Below, in pieces: positions 8,087-15,780 of a stretch of DNA of 59,844 nt. Each line of letters starts with the position of its first letter. Position 1 is the first letter of the stretch. The DNA is from Bacteroidia bacterium. Lineage in GTDB: Bacteria; Bacteroidota; Bacteroidia; SpSt-205. Both the position numbers and the translations under genes were made by a program. The notes under the pieces were generated by a model. That model was not told the origin of the DNA, did not search any database, and worked only from the letters and a program-made list of their open reading frames with translations. The stretch spans positions 1 through 59,844 of the forward strand of contig JANZYW010000005.1 of the NCBI GenBank assembly GCA_026413325.1. The letters run 5' to 3'.

Positions 8087-10450
8087 ATGGGCCGTGTGAA
8101 AGAAGCGAGGCTACCAGGAGGGCTTACCCGAGAGCACATACTTCGGGACTATTATATCGCTCATCTGAGCCGACAGCTTAGCCTTATCGGGCGGAGGGAG
8201 GTCTTGACAGGAAAGGCCAAGTTTGGAATCTTCGGCGATGGGAAGGAACTCCCTCAGCTGGCCATGGCCCATGCTTTTCAGCGAGGAGATTTTCGTTCGG
8301 GATACTACCGCGATCAGACTTTTATGCTGGCAGCGGATCTCCTTACTCCTTCTGAATTTTTTGCCCAGCTGTACGCGCATACGGACCGAAAGGCGGAGCC
8401 GGCTTCGGGCGGGCGGCAAATGAATAATCATTTTTCTACCCCTTTTGTGGAGGATAGCGGAGCCTGGCTTCCCCAGACCCAACGGAAGAATGTCGTCTCT
8501 GATGTCTCCCCCACTGCCAGCCAGATGCCTCGACTGGTTGGCTTGGCCTGGGCTTCGGTTCTGTATAGAAAAGTCCCCGAGTTAGCCTCTTTTGAAGATT
8601 TCTCCCAAAGCGGAAATGAGATTGCATGGGGTACTATCGGTGATGCCAGCACAAGTGAGGGCCTTTTTTGGGAAGCTGTGAATGCGCTGGTAGTCTTACA
8701 GGCTCCAGCTATCATTAGTGTATGGGATGATGGATATGGTATATCAGTGCCTGTAGAGTACCAAACGGCCAAGGGAAGCGTTTCTGCAGCTCTTTCGGGA
8801 ATGGCTCCTTCCAAAAGCGCACCGGGCCTCAGGATTTATGTAGTGGAGGGATGGAACTATCCTCTCTTAGTCGATACGTACATCGAGGCTGCACAACGCA
8901 CGCGTAAGACACACGAGCCTGCTTTGATCCACGTGAAAGGACTCACTCAGCCCCAGGGGCATTCGACTTCTGGGAGTCATGAGCGGTATAAATCTGCCGA
9001 AAGACTTCAGTGGGAAAAGGAACATGACGGACTCCTCCACTTTCGCGGTTGGATAATAGAGCAAGGCTTAGCCACAGAGGCAGAGGTAGCGGCTTTAGAG
9101 CAGCAAGCTCTCCAGGAAGCGAAAAAAGCGCAAAAACAAGCTTGGGAGGCTTACTTAGCTCCCATTCGTGCTTTTCAGAAAGAGGCTGTCGCAGCCTGTC
9201 CCGACCCAGAAAGTCGTGCGGCTTTAGAGCAACTCAAACCTGTAACCTACCGTGAAGTGTTGGAACACATCCATAAAACCGTGCGAAGGCGTCCATCCTC
9301 GATCGCGCACTCTCCTCTCTATGAGCTTTACAAAAGTAAGTATGCGGAGCTTGAGCGTGCTTATACATCTTGGCTATATCGGGGTACCGCTTTGGAGGTA
9401 CCCGTTGTTCCGCCCCGATATGGAGCGGAGCCAGAAAGAGTAGAAGGTTTTCGGATTCTCAACGCTTGCTTTCGAGCAGCCCTTCGCCGAGATCCGCGGG
9501 TGGTGATTTTCGGGGAGGATGTAGGAAAGTTAGGGGACGTCAACCAAGGGTGCGCAGGGCTTCAATCCGAGTTTGGAGAACTGCGGGTCGCTGATACGGG
9601 CATCCGAGAAGCCACCATCATAGGTCAGGGCATTGGATTGGCTCTGAGGGGTTTGCGTCCCATCGCAGAAATCCAGTACCTGGATTACCTCCTGTACGCC
9701 GTACAGATCCTCTCTGATGATGTGGCTACCCTTTCCTGGCGTACGGTAGGTCAGCAGAAAGCGCCTCTGATTGTACGCACGCGAGGCCATCGACTGGAAG
9801 GAATATGGCATTCTGGGTCTCCCATGCAGCTTCTGCTTGGAGCTCTTCGGGGGATGTACTTACTGGTACCCCGGAATATGACACAAGCAGCGGGCATGTA
9901 CAATACTCTCCTTCAGGCGGATGAGCCTGCTGTCCTGATCGAAGTGCTCAACGGGTATCGACTAAGGGAGCCTATGCCGGACAATATCGGAGAATATACC
10001 GTCCCGCTGGGTATCCCAGAGGTGCTTCGGGCGGGTACAGATATCACTGTGGTTACCTATGGGGCTACCTGCCGGGTCGCACTTGAAGCAGCGGAAGAAC
10101 TATCCCATCTGGGTATTTCTTGTGAAGTTATCGATGTCCAGACACTGCTTCCTTTTGATATTTCAGGGACGATCGCTGCCTCTTTACGCAAAACAGGACG
10201 CATAGCATTCGTGGATGAAGATGTATCGGGGGGAGCAACAGCGTATATGATGTGGCATGTGTTGGAAAAACAAGGTGGCTATCACTGGCTCGATTCTCCT
10301 CCTCTCACCCTTCCTGCGAAAGACCATCGGCCCGCCTATGGGTCAGATGGGGACTATTTCTCTAAACCGCAAGTGGAGTCTGTCATAGAAGCTATTTATG
10401 CCCTTCTGCGAGAAGCAGAACCAGGTCGATACCCTCCTCTTTTCAGCTAA
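8087..10450 (+). CDS. fused E1 alpha-beta subunit of a 2-oxoacid dehydrogenase complex
   Basis: Thiamine-diphosphate E1 component that decarboxylates a 2-oxoacid and passes the acyl group to a lipoylated E2. The 787-residue protein is an alpha-beta fusion. The alpha half (about 1-390) has the ThDP motif GDASTSEG (185-192) ending in DDGYGIS. The beta half (about 450-787) has FGEDVG near 475 and the [11 protein letters not shown] and EIQYLDYL segments. The fused form is common in Bacteroidota and is usually annotated as branched-chain 2-oxoacid or pyruvate dehydrogenase. The substrate is not decidable here, and no E2 or E3 gene is in the window. It ends convergent with nadC, the two stop codons interleaved in CTAA. 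Confidence 0.93.
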   Translation: MGRVKEARLPGGLTREHILRDYYIAHLSRQLSLIGRREVLTGKAKFGIFGDGKELPQLAMAHAFQRGDFRSGYYRDQTFMLAADLLTPSEFFAQLYAHTDRKAEPASGGRQMNNHFSTPFVEDSGAWLPQTQRKNVVSDVSPTASQMPRLVGLAWASVLYRKVPELASFEDFSQSGNEIAWGTIGDASTSEGLFWEAVNALVVLQAPAIISVWDDGYGISVPVEYQTAKGSVSAALSGMAPSKSAPGLRIYVVEGWNYPLLVDTYIEAAQRTRKTHEPALIHVKGLTQPQGHSTSGSHERYKSAERLQWEKEHDGLLHFRGWIIEQGLATEAEVAALEQQALQEAKKAQKQAWEAYLAPIRAFQKEAVAACPDPESRAALEQLKPVTYREVLEHIHKTVRRRPSSIAHSPLYELYKSKYAELERAYTSWLYRGTALEVPVVPPRYGAEPERVEGFRILNACFRAALRRDPRVVIFGEDVGKLGDVNQGCAGLQSEFGELRVADTGIREATIIGQGIGLALRGLRPIAEIQYLDYLLYAVQILSDDVATLSWRTVGQQKAPLIVRTRGHRLEGIWHSGSPMQLLLGALRGMYLLVPRNMTQAAGMYNTLLQADEPAVLIEVLNGYRLREPMPDNIGEYTVPLGIPEVLRAGTDITVVTYGATCRVALEAAEELSHLGISCEVIDVQTLLPFDISGTIAASLRKTGRIAFVDEDVSGGATAYMMWHVLEKQGGYHWLDSPPLTLPAKDHRPAYGSDGDYFSKPQVESVIEAIYALLREAEPGRYPPLFS

Positions 10451-11304
10451 ATAGAAAGAATCTTGAGGCTGATATCCAAAGAGCGTGCAGAATGGGTTAT
10501 GCTGCCAGCAGAGAGGTATCGCGCCCCTGCTTCTGCATAGGCTCGGGCATTCTCCAGGGTGATACCTCCTGATACCTCTACAGGCAGGCGTCCTCCAATA
10601 TATTCCACCGCCCGAGCTACTTGCTCAGGGCGGAAGTTATCCAAGAGAAGTCGATCTATTTCGTTTGCATACTGCAGGGCTTCTGCGATTTCGGGGAGAT
10701 TGCGAACCTCTACAACGATAGGGCTCTCTTTTTGATGGTGAAGTCTAAACTGGAGTACCGCTTCGATGGCCTGAGCTACTCCTCCGCACAGGTCGATGTG
10801 ATTATCCTTGATGAGGAACTGGTCATAAAGTCCCATTCGATGATTTTTCCCGCCTCCTTGTTGAACTGCCCACTTCTCGAGTGCCCGCCAGAGGGGAGTT
10901 GTCTTGCGGGTATCTAACACCTCACATGGCGTACCTGCTACTGCTTCCACATAGCGACGGGTGAGCGTAGCTATCCCGCTGAGCCGCTGGAGTAGATTCA
11001 GTACTAATCTTTCCCCTACTAACAAAGTGTAAGCATTTCCATACACCTCGAATGCCACATTTCCCATTTCACACAAGTCCCCATCCGATAAGTGTTCTTT
11101 TATAGTTACACTTTTGTCAATAATCCCATACACCTTTTTTGCCCAATATACTCCCGCAAGAATGCCTGTATCTTTTATGATACACCGCCCAACAGCCTGT
11201 TTTGACTGAGCAGAAATAGCCGCACTGGTGATGTCTTGGTCGCCCAGGTCCTCCAGAAGGGCCCATTCCAGAAGTGTTTCTATGGGAGGTAGCGTTCGTA
11301 TCAT
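10447..11304 (-). CDS. nadC: quinolinate phosphoribosyltransferase
   Basis: Makes nicotinate mononucleotide from quinolinate and PRPP in de novo NAD synthesis. The 285-residue protein is full length and has the family landmarks [11 protein letters not shown] near the start, DTRKTTP, GGGKNHR, LIKDNH and a C-terminal [11 protein letters not shown]. It has no signal peptide and is cytosolic. nadA and nadB are not in the window. The ATG lies 4 nt after a perfect -7 box, and that box directly follows the U-tract of a hairpin terminator, which insulates nadC from the upstream DUF4783 gene. Confidence 0.96.
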   Translation of the reverse strand: MIRTLPPIETLLEWALLEDLGDQDITSAAISAQSKQAVGRCIIKDTGILAGVYWAKKVYGIIDKSVTIKEHLSDGDLCEMGNVAFEVYGNAYTLLVGERLVLNLLQRLSGIATLTRRYVEAVAGTPCEVLDTRKTTPLWRALEKWAVQQGGGKNHRMGLYDQFLIKDNHIDLCGGVAQAIEAVLQFRLHHQKESPIVVEVRNLPEIAEALQYANEIDRLLLDNFRPEQVARAVEYIGGRLPVEVSGGITLENARAYAEAGARYLSAGSITHSARSLDISLKILSI

Positions 11305-11308
11305 GCCT

Positions 11309-11316
11309 CAAAAGTA
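11309..11316 (-). promoter_or_regulatory. nadC: -7 box of nadC
   Basis: Minus-strand TACTTTTG is a perfect TAnnTTTG. AGGC follows, then the ATG at 11304 (spacing 4). Its 5' end touches the U-tract of the preceding terminator. Confidence 0.75.
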
Positions 11317-11352
11317 AAAACGGCTGGTGGAGAGAAGGTCTCCACACAGCCG
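11316..11352 (-). terminator. rho-independent terminator of the DUF4783 gene
   Basis: Read on the minus strand, CGGCTG + T bulge + GTGGAG pairs with CTCCAC + CAGCCG around a 7-nt loop, a 12-bp stem. TTTTTAC follows directly. It lies 31 nt downstream of the DUF4783 stop. Confidence 0.8.
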
Positions 11353-11382
11353 CACACACACTATACGAGCGCTGGGCTTTCT

Positions 11383-11823
11383 TCAGTCCTCTACTACCTC
11401 GAACCGAAGCTGTTCTATCAAGTATTTGCCGTTTTGAAAGCGGGTAAAGAGGCTAACATCCCAACGTCCCTGAGAGCTCACATAGGACCCTATGGCGTAG
11501 ATCATATCCTCGGATCTCCCCTTGTGTAGCAAAGTGAAGGTCCGAGGAGGATTGTTTTGAAAGAACTCTTGAAGCACGTATCGGGCTTGTAGATTCGAAT
11601 ACACTCGAGACGTACTTCTAAGATGTATCTCGACTTGCGGAGCTATGAAGGCACTCAGACGGACAGCGTCTCCTTCCCGTAGGGCTTCTTCGATCCGGAG
11701 GAGTGTCTGGTCTGTACCTTGAATGGGATACCAGCCAGTGGGATGAGCGCCCAGGAGCACCATAGCTGGACACAAGAGGAGACGAAGGAGAGGCATGGGA
11801 TAAAATGGAATTACATATTTCAT
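11383..11823 (-). CDS. DUF4783 family protein
   Basis: Small exported protein of 146 residues with a hydrophobic N-terminus (about 10-25). From about 45 it follows the DUF4783 pattern found almost only in Bacteroidota: an amphipathic helix (RIEEALREGDAVRLSAFI), then YSNLQARYVLQEFF and PRTFTLLHKG, with an NTF2-like-looking C-terminus. Function is unknown. It is transcribed leftward, divergent from the carboxyltransferase gene, with only 33 nt between the two start codons. No TAnnTTTG box precedes the chosen ATG. A second ATG at codon 10 is possible. Confidence 0.8.
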   Translation of the reverse strand: MKYVIPFYPMPLLRLLLCPAMVLLGAHPTGWYPIQGTDQTLLRIEEALREGDAVRLSAFIAPQVEIHLRSTSRVYSNLQARYVLQEFFQNNPPRTFTLLHKGRSEDMIYAIGSYVSSQGRWDVSLFTRFQNGKYLIEQLRFEVVED

Positions 11824-11843
11824 GCCAACCCTTCAGGTCTGGT

Positions 11844-11851
11844 TACTTTTG
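11844..11851 (+). promoter_or_regulatory. -7 box of the carboxyltransferase gene
   Basis: TACTTTTG is a perfect TAnnTTTG. CCTCT follows, then the ATG at 11857 (spacing 5). This supports 11857 over in-frame starts further upstream, which would overlap the divergent gene. Confidence 0.75.
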
Positions 11852-11856
11852 CCTCT

Positions 11857-13428
11857 ATGATAACTGTCGAGGTTATAGAGCGCCTACGCGAGCAGATGCG
11901 GGCGGGTGGAGGCGAGAAAGCCCACGCTCGACAAGCAGAGCAGGGAAAATGGTCTGCACGAAAGCGAGTGGATTATCTGTTAGATGATCCCAGAGAAGCC
12001 ATAGAGATCGGGCTTTTTGCGGGGTATGAGCTGTATGAGGAGCCCTGCCCTGCAGGAGGTGTGGTAGTGAAAATCGGCAAAGTCCAAGGTGTACCTTGTG
12101 TGATAGTCGCAAACGATGCTACAGTCAAAGCGGGAGCATGGTACCCTATCGCTGCGAAGAAGAACCTCCGCGCTCAGGAGATAGCCATGCAAAATGGTAT
12201 CCCTATCCTCTATTTAGTGGATAGTGCGGGTGTCTATCTGCCTATGCAAGACGAGGTCTTTCCAGACAAAGAACACTTCGGACGTATCTTTCGCAATAAT
12301 GCGGTGATGAGTGCGATGGGGATTCCCCAGTATGCAGCGATCATGGGTCCTTGTGTGGCGGGAGGAGCTTATCTCCCGATTATGAGCGATGAAGCTATTA
12401 TTGTAGAAAAAACAGGTTCGGTCTTCTTGGCGGGTCCCTATTTGGTAAAAGCTGCTATAGGGGAAGAGACCGATGCAGAGACCTTAGGAGGAGCTCGTAC
12501 GCACTCTCAGATCTCTGGTGTTACCGATTATCAGGCGAGGAACGACCAAGAAGCCTTGGACATACTCAAAAAACTGGTTGCACAAACCCAACGGCGCAGT
12601 ACTTTTCAGTGGCAAAGGCAAGTTCCTAAGCCACCTCGGCTCTCTTCTGAAAGATTGTTGGAACTACTTCCTTCCGACCCAACTCGACCGTACGATACTT
12701 ATGCAGTGATAGAAGCGTTGGTAGATGAAGGCTCCTTTACAGAGTACAAAGCAGGTTATGGAAAGACACTGATTACGGGATATGCCCACATAGAGGGGTG
12801 GCCCATCGGGATCGTGGCCAATCAACGCACTGTCGTGAAATCAGGAAGAGGGGAAATGCAGTTTGGAGGGGTAATCTACTCTGATTCCGCTGATAAGGCC
12901 GCCCGATTCATCCTCAACTGCAATCAGAAGCAAATCCCCATCCTATTTCTACAAGATGTGACAGGCTTTATGGTAGGGACCCGCTCAGAGCAGGGAGGCA
13001 TCATAAAAGATGGAGCGAAAATGGTCAATGCAGTAGCCAATAGTGTGGTTCCTAAATACACCGTCGTCGTGGGAAACTCTTATGGAGCTGGCAACTATGC
13101 TATGTGTGGTCGCGCATATGACCCGCGCCTTATGCTTGCCTGGCCCACAGCTCGTATCGCCGTAATGGGAGGTACCCAAGCTGCCCAGACGCTTCTACAG
13201 ACCTATAAGAGAGGACGGAATCTTTCTTTCGAAGAAGAACAGCGATTGCTTTCCGAAATCCGAGAAAAGTATGAACGGCAGCTTTCCCCTTTCTACGCGG
13301 CTGCACGTCTATGGGTTGATGAACTCGTTTTGCCTCAAGAGACTCGTATGTACATCTCTCTGATGATAGAAGCTGCACAGTGGGGGTATGAACCTCGCCC
13401 TTTCCCTGTCGGAGTGATTCAAACCTAA
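11857..13428 (+). CDS. acyl-CoA carboxylase beta subunit, methylcrotonyl-CoA carboxylase type
   Basis: Carboxyltransferase subunit of a biotin-dependent acyl-CoA carboxylase, 523 residues from the start chosen here. The pair of crotonase-like halves is complete. Several stretches follow the methylcrotonyl-CoA carboxylase pattern more than the propionyl-CoA one: LVDSAGVYLPMQDEVFPD, FLAGPYLVKAAIGEE, the GGIIKDGAKMVNAVA segment and GNYAMCGRAYDPR. It would act in leucine breakdown with a biotin carboxylase subunit that is not in the window. The GCDH-like dehydrogenase at 50.1 kb would fit amino-acid catabolism as well. The start is set by the -7 box. Confidence 0.9.
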   Translation: MITVEVIERLREQMRAGGGEKAHARQAEQGKWSARKRVDYLLDDPREAIEIGLFAGYELYEEPCPAGGVVVKIGKVQGVPCVIVANDATVKAGAWYPIAAKKNLRAQEIAMQNGIPILYLVDSAGVYLPMQDEVFPDKEHFGRIFRNNAVMSAMGIPQYAAIMGPCVAGGAYLPIMSDEAIIVEKTGSVFLAGPYLVKAAIGEETDAETLGGARTHSQISGVTDYQARNDQEALDILKKLVAQTQRRSTFQWQRQVPKPPRLSSERLLELLPSDPTRPYDTYAVIEALVDEGSFTEYKAGYGKTLITGYAHIEGWPIGIVANQRTVVKSGRGEMQFGGVIYSDSADKAARFILNCNQKQIPILFLQDVTGFMVGTRSEQGGIIKDGAKMVNAVANSVVPKYTVVVGNSYGAGNYAMCGRAYDPRLMLAWPTARIAVMGGTQAAQTLLQTYKRGRNLSFEEEQRLLSEIREKYERQLSPFYAAARLWVDELVLPQETRMYISLMIEAAQWGYEPRPFPVGVIQT

Positions 13429-13479
13429 TCTTCTGGTAGAGAGTCGGTTCGTACCACCCCATTAGGAAGGACATTAAAC

Positions 13480-13491
13480 TTTTGGCCAAAA
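13480..13491. promoter_or_regulatory. perfect palindrome upstream of the ECF sigma gene
   Basis: TTTTGGCCAAAA is a perfect 12-bp palindrome ending 22 nt before the ATG at 13514, a plausible operator or part of an unusual promoter. No TAnnTTTG box sits at the leaderless spacing before this gene. Confidence 0.4.
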
Positions 13492-13513
13492 TATTGTTTC
13501 TAATCCTTTATCT

Positions 13514-14059
13514 ATGGATTCTTCGGTGTGGGAACGGCTGCAAACAGAGGAGACTCGGTTTGCAGCCTTTGAAGAACTTGTACGAGAACACTATGGTCGT
13601 GTGAAAGGCTGGCTCCGTCAGTGGGTCAGGGATGATGCATTAGCAGAAGATCTCGCCCAAGAGACCTTTCTGCGAGCATGGGAAAAGTGCCACACCTTTC
13701 GAGGAGAAGCTTCTTTTAGTAGCTGGCTCTATACTATCGCCTATCGAGAGGCTCTTAGGGTGCTCCGACGGAAAAATCGACTTTCAGCCATTCCCTGGCT
13801 GTGGGGAGAGGAGGGCATCGCTGAGCCTCCCGCAGAACCCGTACCTAACTATGAGCGATTTTACGCAGAATTGGAGCGGGTTGTTTCTCAGCTTCCTCCC
13901 ATGCAGCGGGCTGTTTTTGAGGCAGCATGGGGAGAGCACCTATCCTATAAACAGGTGGCTCAGAAACTGGGTATCCGGGAGAATACAGTCAAAGCACACC
14001 TTTACCTCATTCGGCAGCGTCTGTGGCGGCAGCTGCGCAGCTGGTTAGGTGAGGAGTGA
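13514..14059 (+). CDS. ECF-type RNA polymerase sigma factor
   Basis: Alternative sigma factor of 181 residues. Region 2 (about 20-90) has LAEDLAQETFLRAWE and the FSSWLYTIAYREALRVLRR segment. Region 4 (about 115-175) has LPPMQRAVFEAAW and a helix-turn-helix in YKQVAQKLGIRENTVKAHLY. No anti-sigma factor gene follows: the next gene, recN, is convergent 6 nt away. In Porphyromonas the ECF factor SigP works with PorX, and a porX gene lies 13 kb to the right, but a link is only inference. Unlike most first genes in this window it lacks a leaderless -7 box and instead has a palindrome upstream. Confidence 0.92.
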   Translation: MDSSVWERLQTEETRFAAFEELVREHYGRVKGWLRQWVRDDALAEDLAQETFLRAWEKCHTFRGEASFSSWLYTIAYREALRVLRRKNRLSAIPWLWGEEGIAEPPAEPVPNYERFYAELERVVSQLPPMQRAVFEAAWGEHLSYKQVAQKLGIRENTVKAHLYLIRQRLWRQLRSWLGEE

Positions 14060-14065
14060 AGGCAC

Positions 14066-15748
14066 TTACAGCCCTTGAGCAGAAGTAAGGAGCTCCTGAG
14101 CGGCAGCCAGAGAAGCCGATCCAGCCGCTTCTCCGCCAAGGAGACGGGCCACCTCCCGTATCCGCTCTTCCTCAGAAAGGGGGCGAATGAGAGTTTCCCA
14201 GTGGTGAGGGGAAGTTTCCTCTTTCCAGATAAAGAAGTGCTTCCCCCTTTGAGCGGCGATGGCGGGGAGGTGGGTAATCAAGATAATCTGGAATCGCTGA
14301 GAAAGCCGTACTAAAAATTCTCCCATTTTCCGAGCTCCTTCGCCGCTCAGCCCTGTATCGATTTCATCCAAGACGAGGGTGGGGAGCTGTACCTTTTCGG
14401 CTAAGGCAGCTTTGAGAGCCAGCATAATCCGCGAAAGCTCCCCTCCGGATGCGACCTGCCCAAGGGGAGCGAGGGGAAACTGCGGATGGGTTCGCAGGAG
14501 AAACGTCACAGAAGAGAAACCATAGGGAGTGAGCGACACCGGTTGGCCATCCCATAAGAGAGGACTATGGGGGTCTTGAATGCGTTCTACTGCGATATGA
14601 AAATGAGCATGCGGCAGTCCCAGTTCTGACAGATACAGTTGGACTTGGTCTGCAAGCGTGTGAGCGGCAGCCATGCGGGCGAGCTCCAGTTTGTAAGCCC
14701 GTTCTAAAAGTTCCTCCGTGAGATTACGTAGTTCGGCTTTTGCGGGCTCTGTCTCGGCCCTCTCCTGCAAGAGAGCCTGGTATTCATTTTTATACCTGTG
14801 CAACAGCTCTATAAGTGTATCTACAGTAGGGAGGCGGTACTTCAATAAGAGTGCATTGTAAGTGTCGAATCGAGCTCGGATTTTTTCTATTTCATTCGGC
14901 TCCAGCGAAACTGAACTCAGAATAGCCTCTATTTGGGACGTGGCTTCTTGAAGCAAGCTTTCTGCATTTTCCAAAAGGGCAACAAGAGATTGTATATCTG
15001 GGGCAGGAAGTTTCCGCAAGGCTCTTCCTGCTTCTCGTAGTACCTGTGTGGGAGCTTGAGGAGTTTCTCCGAGTTGATGGTACCAATAGGACAGGGTTTG
15101 TACGATTTGGGCTTGATGCTCCAGCGCCTGTATCTGCCGTTCGAGCTGGGCGTACTCCTCGGAGGAGAGTCGAGCAGATTCTAATTCATTTACCCTTTCT
15201 TCGAGCCACTTGAGTTTATTTTCTATCTCGGCTTGATTCTTTTCTAACGATGTGACTTTTTCTGTCAGTTCCTTCCAGTGAGCGTATCGATGCTGGTAGG
15301 CGTGTAGTTCCTCTGTGAGTTCTGCGTACGTGTCGAGCAGTTCGCGCTGAAAAGGGGGATGAAAGAGCTGCTGGGTGTCATGCTGGCTGTGGATTTCGAC
15401 GAGGTAGTAGCTGAGTTCTCGGATAGTGCTGGCTGAGATAGGGCTATCATTTAGAAAGAGCCGTTTCCTCCCTGTGGGGGAGATTTCACAGCGAAGGAGG
15501 AGAGATTCCGTTTTTTCTTCTAAGAGAGCCTGTGCGGAGGGAGGAATGGGGGCAAACTCAGCTTCGACGATGGCTTTTTCGGATAGAGGAGGGAAGTCTG
15601 CCTTATAGCCGAGGAGAGCTCCTAAAGACTCTATGAGTAAGGATTTGCCAGCCCCGGTTTCGCCTGTAATAAGATTGAGTGCCGCTCCCCAGGTAATGTC
15701 GGCACGGCGCAGAAGGGCCAGATTCTGAATAGAAAGGCGGAGGAGCAT
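14066..15748 (-). CDS. recN: DNA repair protein RecN
   Basis: SMC-like ATPase acting in recombinational repair of double-strand breaks. The 560-residue protein has Walker A GETGAGKS near the N-terminus, a long coiled-coil middle (about 150-370), the ABC signature ASGGELSRIMLALKAAL and Walker B LVLDEIDTGLSGE, then a C-terminal HLPAIAAQ. All are in RecN order, and the length matches the family. It is divergent from the histidine kinase gene, with 32 nt between their start codons. The nearest -7-like sequence (GAACTTTG, one mismatch) ends 8 nt before the ATG. Confidence 0.96.
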   Translation of the reverse strand: MLLRLSIQNLALLRRADITWGAALNLITGETGAGKSLLIESLGALLGYKADFPPLSEKAIVEAEFAPIPPSAQALLEEKTESLLLRCEISPTGRKRLFLNDSPISASTIRELSYYLVEIHSQHDTQQLFHPPFQRELLDTYAELTEELHAYQHRYAHWKELTEKVTSLEKNQAEIENKLKWLEERVNELESARLSSEEYAQLERQIQALEHQAQIVQTLSYWYHQLGETPQAPTQVLREAGRALRKLPAPDIQSLVALLENAESLLQEATSQIEAILSSVSLEPNEIEKIRARFDTYNALLLKYRLPTVDTLIELLHRYKNEYQALLQERAETEPAKAELRNLTEELLERAYKLELARMAAAHTLADQVQLYLSELGLPHAHFHIAVERIQDPHSPLLWDGQPVSLTPYGFSSVTFLLRTHPQFPLAPLGQVASGGELSRIMLALKAALAEKVQLPTLVLDEIDTGLSGEGARKMGEFLVRLSQRFQIILITHLPAIAAQRGKHFFIWKEETSPHHWETLIRPLSEEERIREVARLLGGEAAGSASLAAAQELLTSAQGL

Positions 15749-15756
15749 GGAAAGGA

Positions 15757-15773
15757 CAAAGTTCGTAATATTG
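15757..15773. promoter_or_regulatory. back-to-back -7-like boxes for recN (-) and the histidine kinase (+)
   Basis: Minus strand 15764-15757 reads GAACTTTG (8 nt before the recN ATG). Plus strand 15766-15773 reads TAATATTG (4 nt before a TTG at 15778 and 7 nt before the ATG at 15781). Both have one mismatch. They almost touch, so the two promoters could not be occupied together. Confidence 0.45.
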
Positions 15774-15780
15774 CGCCTTG

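Noticed and set aside
11719-11856. Extended N-terminus of the carboxyltransferase
   Set aside because: It would overlap the divergent DUF4783 gene and contain the -7 box at 11844-11851 within the coding region.
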